Assembly: GCF_001610955.1 (NCBI RefSeq)
Contig: NZ_CP014335.1
Location: 2,613,001 to 2,677,000 of the forward strand
Origin: Geobacillus thermoleovorans
GTDB taxonomy: Bacteria > Bacillota > Bacilli > Bacillales > Anoxybacillaceae
Direction of reading: 5' to 3'
DNA length: 64,000 nt
The notes below the pieces were generated by a model, which saw only the letters and a list, made by a program, of their open reading frames with translations, made no database searches and was not told the origin of the DNA. The translations under genes were made by a program, and so were the position numbers. Below are positions 26,273-33,858 of the stretch, in pieces. Every line of letters starts with the position of its first letter. Within the stretch, counting starts at the first letter, position 1.

Positions 26273-26376
26273 CGCTCCGACCTTCCATTCCGCCGTATTC
26301 GTTTCAAACCGGCTCTCCCCTTTCCTGCCGAAAAGACGTTGAAAAAAGGGCTTGCCGCCTAACGCCAAAGCCCTTT

Positions 26377-26838
26377 TTACCGTTGCCCTTTTTTGATCAG
26401 CTCTTTCAGTTCTTCAATGAACACATTAATATCTTTAAACTGCCGATAGACGGAAGCGAAGCGGACATAGGCGACCTCATCGATGTGTGACAGGCGCTCC
26501 ATCACCATTTCGCCGATCGTTTCGCTTTTCACTTCCGAGACGCCTTGATTGCGCAGTTCGCGCTCAATTTCCTGCGTCACTTTTTCAAGCTCCTCGAGCG
26601 CCACCGGCCGCTTCTCGCACGCTTTGATCAAGCCGCGCAAAATTTTCTCCCGGCTGAATTCTTCGCGCGTTCCCTCTTTTTTCACAACAATCAGCGGCGG
26701 CTCCTCGATCCGCTCAAACGTCGTAAACCGATAATGGCACTGTTCGCACTCCCGCCGGCGGCGGATCGAACGACCCTCTTCAACCGGGCGCGAGTCAAGC
26801 ACGCGCGTGCCTTGATGATGGCATGAAGGACATCGCAT
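26377..26838 (-). CDS. nrdR: Transcriptional repressor NrdR
   Basis: A 153-residue repressor of ribonucleotide reductase genes. The N-terminal zinc ribbon has MRCPSC and [13 protein letters not shown]. The ATP-cone domain follows ([30 protein letters not shown] in pieces), sensing ATP versus dATP. The start is ATG 26836-26838, before which GGAGTGG lies. The order nrdR-dnaB-dnaI is the standard Bacillus one. Confidence 0.96.
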   Translation of the reverse strand: MRCPSCHHQGTRVLDSRPVEEGRSIRRRRECEQCHYRFTTFERIEEPPLIVVKKEGTREEFSREKILRGLIKACEKRPVALEELEKVTQEIERELRNQGVSEVKSETIGEMVMERLSHIDEVAYVRFASVYRQFKDINVFIEELKELIKKGQR

Positions 26839-26905
26839 AACATCCACTCCGTTGATCTTCTTATTTTCTATCATACCGGAATGGACGAAAGCAGACAAGA
26901 TATAG

Positions 26906-27304
26906 TTAGCTGTTCAGTCCGGAACCGATATAGGGCAGGCGGGCGTCGAGCTTCCGATACAAATCGAGAATGACCGCCCGGCTATGCCCAAAATCAAACG
27001 GCAATAGCTTCGTCTCCGTCGTCGCGGAAAAGTCGACCGCCGTTTCAAACGGCCGCACGGAAATGACGGTAGCGACGATGAACAACTTTTTGCCGCGCTT
27101 TGTTTGCGCACAAATTTCGCCGCGCTCTTCGGAAACAGAAACGAGCTCGGCGCCGGGCAGCGACGAGAGCAGCTCCTTGACCGCATCGATGACGGCGCGG
27201 TTCGTCGCTTTGTAATAATGGCTTCTTAGCTCTTCATCTTCATGATTTTCCCGCGTTTCACAATGGTTTGTGAAGGCGTATTTGAGTGTTTTCCACATGC
27301 TCAT
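26906..27304 (-). CDS. Conserved cytosolic protein upstream of nrdR
   Basis: A 132-residue soluble protein ([33 protein letters not shown]...) ending [10 protein letters not shown] recognise it as a conserved Bacillaceae protein of unknown function placed between speD and nrdR, but not as a named domain. The central part ([32 protein letters not shown]) looks like an alpha-beta fold. The start ATG 27302-27304 has AGGGAG before it; GTG 2 codons upstream is possible. Confidence 0.7.
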   Translation of the reverse strand: MSMWKTLKYAFTNHCETRENHEDEELRSHYYKATNRAVIDAVKELLSSLPGAELVSVSEERGEICAQTKRGKKLFIVATVISVRPFETAVDFSATTETKLLPFDFGHSRAVILDLYRKLDARLPYIGSGLNS

Positions 27305-27379
27305 TGCCACGTCTCCCTAGTCATTCTTTTTCTTCCATCATACCATGATTTTCGCCGCTGTTGTACCGCCGAGGGCGCA

Positions 27380-27415
27380 AAAAAAGGAGCGTTTCGCTTA
27401 CGCTCCTTTCGGTTT
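27380..27415 (-). terminator. Terminator of speD
   Basis: On the minus strand AGGAGCGT/ACGCTCCT (8 bp) with loop AAGCGAA is followed by seven T. Confidence 0.9.
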
Positions 27416-27427
27416 ATCATTATCCAA

Positions 27428-27802
27428 TTACAGCGCCTGCGCCTTTTTCACTTCGATCGGGCGCATGCCGCGCGGAAGTTCAATCGTTTCCCGCGTTTGC
27501 GCGCCCAGCATTTCGGCAATGTAATCGGCGGCAATCGTCGGGTCTAAATGGCCGCATGTATACACATCAATGCTCGCATAGCCGTGTTCGGGAAACGTGT
27601 GAATCGTCAAATGCGATTCCGAAATAATGACGACCCCGCTTACGCCTTGCGGAGCGAATTTATGGAACGCCACTTCGCGAATCTCCGCTCCCGACTTTAA
27701 CGCGGCGTCAACGAACGTTTTTTCAATAAAATCAATATCATTCAGTTTGTCAAAGTCGCATCCCCAAAGTTCCGAGATAACGTGACGACCCATCGTGTCC
27801 AT
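27428..27802 (-). CDS. speD: S-adenosylmethionine decarboxylase proenzyme
   Basis: A 124-residue small-type AdoMetDC that makes decarboxylated SAM for polyamine synthesis. It cleaves itself at Glu62-Ser63 in ISESHLTIH to form the pyruvoyl group on Ser63; His68 and Cys83 (YTCG) complete the site. Size matches B. subtilis SpeH/SpeD. It has its own promoter, a leader of about 155 nt and a terminator, unlike a pure gapB operon. Long and branched polyamines are important in Geobacillus, so control here may matter. Confidence 0.95.
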   Translation of the reverse strand: MDTMGRHVISELWGCDFDKLNDIDFIEKTFVDAALKSGAEIREVAFHKFAPQGVSGVVIISESHLTIHTFPEHGYASIDVYTCGHLDPTIAADYIAEMLGAQTRETIELPRGMRPIEVKKAQAL

Positions 27803-27958
27803 GAAAAGAATCCCCCTTTAACCAATTTTCTCAAACTAATAAAAAAACAGAAGGTGAGTTGCAAAATGGCATGTATAACTACCACGGGGGAAAGTTAGTC
27901 CTAAGAGGTCCTAACCCTTTAAGTAGTCACATTACCCTTGCCGTTAAGAAGTTCACGA
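27803..27958 (-). promoter_or_regulatory. Long 5' leader of speD, function unknown
   Basis: About 155 nt lie between the speD promoter and the ATG. The minus strand has a GTTAG...CTAAC hairpin around CCTCTTAGG, a CCCCC stretch and a run of eight T before the ribosome site AAAGGGGGA. It matches no riboswitch class I know. Post-transcriptional control by polyamines or SAM is possible. Confidence 0.5.
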
Positions 27959-27963
27959 GACAT

Positions 27964-27992
27964 AGTATACTTTGTTTAGGGGGTTTTTGCAA
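27964..27992 (-). promoter_or_regulatory. speD promoter
   Basis: On the minus strand -35 TTGCAA (27987-27992), 17-bp spacer, -10 TATACT (27964-27969). Confidence 0.85.
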
Positions 27993-28009
27993 CAGGCTTT
28001 TTTAATTTT

Positions 28010-28082
28010 TTTGCATAAAAAAGAGAAAAAGCGCCCACTCCCGCACCGTGGCCCGATCCGTTTGTGCGGATCGCAAAAGCCA
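28010..28082 (-). terminator. Terminator region after gapB
   Basis: On the minus strand CGATCCG/CGGATCG makes one hairpin, followed by a GC-rich segment ending GGGCGCTTTTTCTCTTTTTT. The exact stem before the T-run is less clear. Confidence 0.6.
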
Positions 28083-28116
28083 TAGCGCAGGCGGCGCGCT
28101 TCACATCGAACCGCTG

Positions 28117-29145
28117 TTACGCATTGACGCTGAGACGCTCATTCATTTTGGCCGCGACAAGATGGGCTAAATCAACGACGCGGCACGAATAGCCCCATTC
28201 ATTGTCATACCAAGCGAGCACTTTCACTTTTCGCCCTTCCATCACCATCGTCGACAGGCCGTCGATAATCGCAGAATGCGGATTCGTATTGAAATCGATC
28301 GAGACAAGCGGCTCCATCGTGAAATCCAAGATGCCTTTCAATGGGCCGTTGGCAGCGCGGATCAGCGCCTCGTTCACCTCATCAACCGTCACATCGCGCT
28401 TCAAGTCGACGACCAAGTCGACGAGCGAGACGTTCGGCGTCGGGACGCGGAGCGCCATGCCATGAAGCTTCCCTTTTAAATGCGGCAGCACTAGGCCAAG
28501 CGCTTTCGCCGCTCCCGTTGTCGTCGGGATGATCGACTGCGCGCATGAGCGGGCGCGGCGCAAATCTTTATGCGGGTTGTCGATGTTTTTTTGGTCGTTC
28601 GTATACGCGTGAACTGTCGTCATCAGGCCGTTTTCAATCCCAAACGCTTCATCGAGCACTTTGACGACCGGAGCCAAACAGTTTGTCGTACACGAGGCGT
28701 TCGAAATGATGAAATGGCGGTCGATGTCAAGCATATGCTCGTTGACGCCAACAACGATCGTCACATCTTCATTTTTGCCTGGGGCGGTTAAAATGACGCG
28801 CTTCGCCCCTGCCTCAAGGTGAAGGCTCGCCTTTTCGCGGTCGTTGAATTTTCCGGTCGCTTCAATCACAATATCGATATCAAGCTCTTTCCACGGCAGC
28901 TGTTTCGGGTCGCGCGAGTTTAACAGCCTCACTTTTTTGCCGTTGACGAGCAGGCCGTCTTCCAAGGCGATGACCTCACCGTCAAATTTACCGTGGTTTG
29001 AGTCATATTTCACTAAATGGGCTAACGTTTCCGGCGGATAGCTGGCGTTCACCGCCACAATGTCGAGGTCAGAGGAATTGATGGCGCGCCGGAACACCAT
29101 CCGTCCGATTCGTCCGAAACCGTTAATCGCCACTTTCGCCTTCAT
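28117..29145 (-). CDS. gapB: Glyceraldehyde-3-phosphate dehydrogenase, gluconeogenic type
   Basis: A 342-residue GapB. Rossmann motif INGFGRIGR (8-16), catalytic Cys152 in SNASCTTNCLAP and the conserved C-terminal WYDNEWGYS are present. The region after the second strand is AVNASYPPETLAHL, lacking the Asp of glycolytic GapA; this goes with NADP preference and the gluconeogenic role known for B. subtilis GapB. Two CcpN-type boxes flank the promoter, fitting repression on sugars. The ribosome site is GAGAGGAG. It lies downstream of coaE but has its own promoter. Confidence 0.95.
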   Translation of the reverse strand: MKAKVAINGFGRIGRMVFRRAINSSDLDIVAVNASYPPETLAHLVKYDSNHGKFDGEVIALEDGLLVNGKKVRLLNSRDPKQLPWKELDIDIVIEATGKFNDREKASLHLEAGAKRVILTAPGKNEDVTIVVGVNEHMLDIDRHFIISNASCTTNCLAPVVKVLDEAFGIENGLMTTVHAYTNDQKNIDNPHKDLRRARSCAQSIIPTTTGAAKALGLVLPHLKGKLHGMALRVPTPNVSLVDLVVDLKRDVTVDEVNEALIRAANGPLKGILDFTMEPLVSIDFNTNPHSAIIDGLSTMVMEGRKVKVLAWYDNEWGYSCRVVDLAHLVAAKMNERLSVNA

Positions 29146-29166
29146 TCACTTTGTTCTCCTCTCATA

Positions 29167-29210
29167 TATGTTATACTATTTTCTTATATTCGTATAAATA
29201 GTATATCATA
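29167..29210 (-). promoter_or_regulatory. gapB promoter with two CcpN-type boxes
   Basis: Two 11-bp sites fit the CcpN consensus TRTGHYATAYW exactly: TATGATATACT on the minus strand (29200-29210) and TATGTTATACT on the plus strand (29167-29177), in opposite orientation. Between them is a promoter of the form TTTATA, 17 bp, TATAAC on the minus strand. B. subtilis gapB is repressed by CcpN at similar sites; no ccpN gene is in the window. Confidence 0.78.
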
Positions 29211-29250
29211 TTTTTAGGAAATGTGGAGAACAAAATGACTGAAAGCGAAC

Positions 29251-29279
29251 AAAAAAGACGCCTATTTTTCCAAGGCGTC
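29251..29279 (-). terminator. Terminator overlapping the coaE stop codon
   Basis: On the minus strand GACGCCT/AGGCGTC with loop TGGAAAAAT, then six T. The left arm is made of the last coaE codons. Confidence 0.85.
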
Positions 29280-29867
29280 CCATTGTTTCAAAATAGCCAA
29301 CAGCTGACGGCGTGTCTCTTCCCTCGTTCCGTTATTGTTGATGACCGCGTCGGCCCGCTTCATTTTTTCCGCCAGCGGCCATTGAGCGCGAATGCGGGCG
29401 CGCGCTTCTTCCTCAGTGAACCCGTTCCGCTCCATCAGCCGGCGAAGCTGGATGTCATCGTCAACATACACGACAAGTACTTTATCGACCCAGGATGTCA
29501 ATCCGCTTTCAAATAAAAGCGGAATGTCCAATACGACCGTTTTCGCCCCGGAACGGACGAGCGCTTCTTTCTCCGCGAGCATTTTCTGACGCACCGCCGG
29601 GTGAACGATGGCGTTTAGCTTTTTCCGTTCTTCTTCGTCGTTGAACACGATCGCCCCGAGTTTCGCCCGATCGATCTCTCCATTTGTCTGCAAAATGCCC
29701 GGACCGAAGGCGGCGACAATCTGACGGTAGGCGTCTTCCCCCGGTCGGACGACGGCGCGCGCCGCTTCGTCAGCATCAATGACCGGAAGGCCGAGCTCGC
29801 GCATCATCGCGCTCACCGTGCTTTTGCCGCTGGCGATCCCGCCGGTCAATCCGATCGTCAACGTCAT
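29262..29867 (-). CDS. coaE: Dephospho-CoA kinase
   Basis: A 201-residue P-loop kinase for the last step of coenzyme A synthesis, dephospho-CoA + ATP to CoA. Walker [13 protein letters not shown] (6-17), the DADEAAR segment and LPLLFES-type DIPLLFESG are all seen. It follows mutM by 27 bp, so polA-mutM-coaE may be one transcript. In B. subtilis ytaF stands between mutM and coaE; it is not here. Confidence 0.95.
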   Translation of the reverse strand: MTLTIGLTGGIASGKSTVSAMMRELGLPVIDADEAARAVVRPGEDAYRQIVAAFGPGILQTNGEIDRAKLGAIVFNDEEERKKLNAIVHPAVRQKMLAEKEALVRSGAKTVVLDIPLLFESGLTSWVDKVLVVYVDDDIQLRRLMERNGFTEEEARARIRAQWPLAEKMKRADAVINNNGTREETRRQLLAILKQWDALEK

Positions 29868-29894
29868 GGAACCTCTCTCCTTTTTACGCGCCGC

Positions 29895-30719
29895 CTAGCG
29901 CTGGCAGCGCGGGCAATAATGCGTGCCGCGGCCGGCGACGACCGTTTTTTCAATCGGCGTGCCGCATCGTTTGCACGGACTGCCTTGGCGGCCATACACG
30001 TACAAATGATGTTGAAACGTGCCGGCCTCGCCTTGCGTGTTCACATACGTGCGCACCGTGCTTCCCCCTTTCATGACCGCCTCGCCGATCGTCGCCACCA
30101 TTTCCTCATGCAGGCGCTCGATCTCTTTGCTGGAGAGAGAAGCGGCCGGCCGGCCGGGAAGAATGCCGGCGCGAAACAGCGATTCGTCGACATAAATATT
30201 GCCAAACCCAGCCACGACCGTCTGATCAAGGAGCAACGCTTTGACCGACCGTTTCGTTTTCACCGCCCGCTCCGCCAATACAGCTGGGGAAAACGCCGGG
30301 GAAAGCGGCTCCGGCCCAAGCTCAGCAAGCGGCGGCCGACGGTCAGCTTCTTCTTTGGCATAAACGTGCATCGTTCCGAACTTGCGCACGTCGCGGTAAC
30401 GGAGTTCGCTGCCGTCCGTGAAGCAAAACACGACGTGCGTATGCGGTTCGAGCGGCTCGAGGGCAGAAGCAACGGCGTAGCGCCCTTCCATGCGCAAATG
30501 GGAAATGAGTGCATCGCGGTCGAGCAGGAATTTCAAAAACTTCCCTCTCCGTTCCAAACCACGCACCGTCTGTCCGATCATTCTTGCCGCAAACTCCTCG
30601 GGGTCTCGCGGATGGCGGATGATGTTCGGCCAAAAGATGCGCACATCCTCAATCGTTTTTCCGACAATAAGCGGCAAAAGCGTACGACGGATCGTTTCCA
30701 CCTCCGGCAATTCCGGCAT
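29895..30719 (-). CDS. mutM: Formamidopyrimidine-DNA glycosylase
   Basis: A 274-residue bifunctional Fpg glycosylase/AP lyase that removes 8-oxoguanine. The start is ATG 30717-30719, giving MPELPEVETIRR; Pro2 must be N-terminal because it is the nucleophile, and Glu3 is catalytic. The helix-two-turn-helix region and the C-terminal zinc finger CKRCGTPIEKTVVAGRGTHYCPRC are complete. AGGAAAGGGGGG precedes the ATG. Length equals the well-studied B. stearothermophilus MutM. A 136-bp repeat element lies between it and polA. Confidence 0.96.
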   Translation of the reverse strand: MPELPEVETIRRTLLPLIVGKTIEDVRIFWPNIIRHPRDPEEFAARMIGQTVRGLERRGKFLKFLLDRDALISHLRMEGRYAVASALEPLEPHTHVVFCFTDGSELRYRDVRKFGTMHVYAKEEADRRPPLAELGPEPLSPAFSPAVLAERAVKTKRSVKALLLDQTVVAGFGNIYVDESLFRAGILPGRPAASLSSKEIERLHEEMVATIGEAVMKGGSTVRTYVNTQGEAGTFQHHLYVYGRQGSPCKRCGTPIEKTVVAGRGTHYCPRCQR

Positions 30720-30880
30720 GGCGATCCCCCCTTTCCTCCGTTTTCCTGCATCGTTCCCGCCGACGCTTTCGCATTGACGCCGGTTCATCCGCCGAGAGAA
30801 AGATTCTCCATGGGGCGGCAGCTGTTTCGCTCCAATTCATCGAGTTGCAACCGAGAATCGTCGCACCGAAAGATTCTGCC
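30720..30880. other. Left part of the polA-mutM gap
   Basis: No gene is seen. The mutM ribosome site lies at its left end and the structured repeat begins at 30881. Two copies of GAAAGATTCT (about 30799 and 30868) are present. Confidence 0.5.
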
Positions 30881-31016
30881 TAGAAGGCCGGTGAGAAACG
30901 CTGATTTTCGCAAAATCGGTCATGTTGGTTGAGAAGGACGACTCGATGTTCCAAGGCTTCTCAACTGGAGAAGAGTCGTTGTGAAACTGCTTTTTCATTG
31001 CATCACAGGCCTTCTT
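30881..31016. repeat. Intergenic structured element, copy A
   Basis: A 136-bp element whose ends AGAAGGCC-GGTGA and TCAC-AGGCCTTCT pair at 12 of 13 positions. Inside, GTTGAGAAG (30928-30936) pairs with CTTCTCAAC (30957-30965), and ACGACTC (30938-30944) pairs with GAGTCGT (30973-30979). The two helices interleave, giving a pseudoknot order 1-2-1'-2'. It aligns with 6840-6976. It lies between polA and mutM in an operon-like series and has no reading frame. Confidence 0.75.
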
Positions 31017-31049
31017 AAGGGTGCCGGCGATCCACACCAAGACTCCTTT

Positions 31050-33680
31050 TTATTTCGCGTCATACCACGTCGAGCCATAATGGTAATCGACTTTGAGCGG
31101 CACGCGAAGTGTGACCGCTTGCTCCATCACTTCCGGAACGAGCCGGCACAGCCGCTCCATCTCTTCTTTCGGCGCCTCCAAAATGAGCTCGTCATGCACC
31201 TGCAGCAAAAGGCGCGCTTGCAGCCGCTCTTCCTTCAGTCTGGCGTTCAGATCGATCATCGCCTTTTTAATAATGTCAGCGGCGCTCCCTTGAATCGGCG
31301 TGTTCATCGCCATCCGTTCAGCAAAGCTGCGGACGTTGAAGTTGCGGCTCGTGATATCCGGCAAATAGCGGCGCCGATGCAGCAGCGTCGTCACATACCC
31401 TTTCTGTTTTGCTTCTTGCACAATGTTTTCCATATACCGCTTCACGCCAGGGAAGCTTTCGAAGTAGCGCTCGATGAATTCAGCGGCCTCTTTGCGTGAA
31501 ATATTTAAGTTTTGCGCCAAGCCGTAATCACTGATCCCGTAAACGATCCCAAAGTTGACCGCCTTCGCCTGACGGCGCATGTTGGGCGTCACTTCGTCCT
31601 CGCTCACTTGGAAAATGTCCATCGCTGTTTTCGTATGGATATCCAAATCGCGGCGGAACGCTTCCATTAAATTGTCATCTTCCGCAATATGGGCGAGGAC
31701 GCGCAACTCAATTTGCGAGTAGTCGGCAGCGAAAATGAGCCAATCAGACTCCGACGGCACGAACGCTTGGCGGATTTTCCGTCCTTCCTCAAGCCGAATC
31801 GGAATGTTTTGCAAGTTCGGCTCCGTCGAGCTGAGCCGTCCGGTTTGCGTCAACGCCTGATTGAAAATCGTATGCACCTTCTTTGTATCGGGTCGCACGA
31901 CTTTCAGCAATCCTTCAATATACGTCGACTGCAACTTGCCAAGCTGGCGGTAATGCAAAATGTTTTCCACGATCTCGTGATAAGGCGCAAGTTTTTCAAG
32001 CACATCCGCCGAAGTGGAGTAGCCGGTTTTCGTTTTTTTCAAGACGGGCAGCTGCAGTTTTTCAAATAAAATGACGCCGAGCTGTTTCGGTGAATTGATG
32101 TTGAATTCTTGGCCGGCGAGCTCATAAATGCGCTGCTCGACCGTGCACAGCTGCTCGGCGAGCTCTTCGCCCATCTGTTCGAGCCGCTTCGTATCCACTT
32201 TCACTCCGGCAAATTCCATTTCCGCCAAAATCGAAGACAACGGCTGCTCGAGCTCGACGAGCAACCGATCTTGTTCGTTGCGGCGCAGCTCATCCAAAAA
32301 CGGCCGTTCGAGCGCCCAAATCGCCGCCGCCTTGCGGACCAAATGCTCGGCGAGCACTGGCTCATCCGGCACGGCCCGCTTCGCCCCTTTGCCATACACC
32401 GCTTCATCCGGGCGCACCGCTTCGTATTGCTTCATTTTTGCTGCGGCAGCCACATCATCAACACCTTGCGCCGGATCAAGCAAATAGGCGGCCAGCAATA
32501 AATCAAAGGAAACGCCGCATAGCTCAATTCCTTTCCATTTCAAGGCGACTGCCGCGCGCTTTGAGTCAAACATGCTTTTTTTCTTCGTTTCATCACCAAG
32601 CCAGGCGACAAACTGCGGATCGGCAAGCGCCGTCTCCGGGCGCAGGAAAAACCGTCCATGTTCGTTGACCACAGCGATGCCGACGATCGGCGCATCATGA
32701 TAATTTTCCTCGACCACTTCAACGACAAGCGCCGCCTTGTCGGCAAGCATCTCCTCCGTCACGCGGTCAGCAAGCGTAAATGCCATCTTGGCAAGCGGTT
32801 TTTCCTCTTCTGATGACGGCGATTCCATTTTCTCTAAAAACGATTGAAACCCAAGCTCTTTAAATAAAGCGACCACTTTCTCCCGGTCTTCCCCTTGATA
32901 GACGATGTCATCAAGCGAGAGCTCGACCGGGGCGTCGCGGCGAATGGCGGCGAGCTTTTTGCTTAACAGCGCCATCTCCCGGTGTTGGCGCAGCGTTTCT
33001 TTCAACTTTTCGCCTTTGATCTCGTCAATGGAGGCAAGCACGTTTTCGACCGTGCCGAATTGCCTGAGCAGCTTGACCGCCGTCTTTTCCCCGATGCCCG
33101 GCACTCCGGGGATGTTGTCCGATTTGTCGCCCATCAATCCTTTCAAATCAACGATTTGTTCCGGAGTTAAGCCGTATTTTTCGCGGACCGTCTCCGGCGT
33201 GTACGGTTCGATATCGGTAATCCCTTTTTTCGTAATGTCCACCGTCACATGGGGGGAGGCGAGCTGGGTCAGATCGCGGTCGCCGGAAATGACTTTCACC
33301 TCAAACCCTTCCTGCTCAGCGCGGGCGGCAAGCGTTCCGATAATATCGTCCGCTTCGTAGTTCTCGAGTTCATAGGCGGGGATGCGATACGCCCTCAGCA
33401 GCTCGCGCAACAGCGGAAACTGCTCCGACAGCTCCGGTGGCGTCTGTTGGCGCCCACCTTTATACTCTTGAAACGCTTCATGCCGGAACGTCGTTTTCCC
33501 GGCGTCAAACGCGACAAGCATATGAGTTGGCTCTTCTTCCGCCAAAATTTTATTCAACATCATCGTAAACCCGTAGACGGCGTTCGTATGGATGCCTTTG
33601 TCGTTATGCAAAAGCGGCAAGGCGAAAAAGGCGCGGTACGCCACGCTGCTGCCGTCGATTAAAACAAGCTTTTTTTTCAA
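31050..33680 (-). CDS. polA: DNA polymerase I (Bst-type)
   Basis: A 876-residue family-A polymerase for Okazaki-fragment processing and repair. Residues 1-300 are the 5'-nuclease (LVLIDGSSVAYRAFF, GDRDLTQL, GLMGDKSDNIPGVPGIGEKTA). Residues of about 300-470 are an exonuclease-like domain in which the catalytic DxE is gone (AALVVEVVEENYH), so no proofreading is expected. The polymerase domain has DYSQIELRVLAHI (motif A), RRQAKAVNFGIVYG (B) and QVHDELILE (C). It is near identical in kind to the Bst enzyme. The start is TTG 33678-33680, 7 nt after AGGAGG; ATG two codons upstream touches the ribosome site. Confidence 0.96.
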   Translation of the reverse strand: MKKKLVLIDGSSVAYRAFFALPLLHNDKGIHTNAVYGFTMMLNKILAEEEPTHMLVAFDAGKTTFRHEAFQEYKGGRQQTPPELSEQFPLLRELLRAYRIPAYELENYEADDIIGTLAARAEQEGFEVKVISGDRDLTQLASPHVTVDITKKGITDIEPYTPETVREKYGLTPEQIVDLKGLMGDKSDNIPGVPGIGEKTAVKLLRQFGTVENVLASIDEIKGEKLKETLRQHREMALLSKKLAAIRRDAPVELSLDDIVYQGEDREKVVALFKELGFQSFLEKMESPSSEEEKPLAKMAFTLADRVTEEMLADKAALVVEVVEENYHDAPIVGIAVVNEHGRFFLRPETALADPQFVAWLGDETKKKSMFDSKRAAVALKWKGIELCGVSFDLLLAAYLLDPAQGVDDVAAAAKMKQYEAVRPDEAVYGKGAKRAVPDEPVLAEHLVRKAAAIWALERPFLDELRRNEQDRLLVELEQPLSSILAEMEFAGVKVDTKRLEQMGEELAEQLCTVEQRIYELAGQEFNINSPKQLGVILFEKLQLPVLKKTKTGYSTSADVLEKLAPYHEIVENILHYRQLGKLQSTYIEGLLKVVRPDTKKVHTIFNQALTQTGRLSSTEPNLQNIPIRLEEGRKIRQAFVPSESDWLIFAADYSQIELRVLAHIAEDDNLMEAFRRDLDIHTKTAMDIFQVSEDEVTPNMRRQAKAVNFGIVYGISDYGLAQNLNISRKEAAEFIERYFESFPGVKRYMENIVQEAKQKGYVTTLLHRRRYLPDITSRNFNVRSFAERMAMNTPIQGSAADIIKKAMIDLNARLKEERLQARLLLQVHDELILEAPKEEMERLCRLVPEVMEQAVTLRVPLKVDYHYGSTWYDAK

Positions 33681-33735
33681 TCTCATCCCTCCTCGGATGC
33701 TTCCTTGTCCTATTGTACCATGCCTGCGGCTTGCC

Positions 33736-33824
33736 TTGAACGCTCTCCCACCATGATGGGAGGCGCCGATTCATCCCGTGCTTACGCTCACGCTGAAAAA
33801 TGGCAGGCTTCTCAGTTGGAGATG
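33736..33824 (-). repeat. Short IS200/IS605-end-like element between phoR and polA
   Basis: On the minus strand it begins CATCTCCAACTGAGAAGCC directly after TTTTTAT of the phoR terminator, contains GCGTGAGCGTAAGCACGGG, and ends GGGAGAGCGTTCAA. It shares ends and core with 13591-13650 and has about 29 bp more in the middle, including a GGCGCCTCCCATCATGGTGGGAG hairpin segment (CTCCCATCATGGTGGGAG). No transposase gene is near. Relation to IS200/IS605 right ends is from memory. Confidence 0.5.
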
Positions 33825-33858
33825 ATAAAAAGAAGCCGGCTACCGCCCCGGCTTTGGA
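33825..33858 (-). terminator. Terminator overlapping the phoR stop codon
   Basis: On the minus strand AAGCCGG/CCGGCTT with loop GGCGGTAG-like, then CTTTTTAT. The left arm is the last phoR codons. The T-run continues into the repeat element. Confidence 0.8.

Noticed and set aside
26273..26368. N-terminal extension of DnaB
   Set aside because: First 32 residues do not resemble the family and the better ribosome site is before MQHHWKEL.
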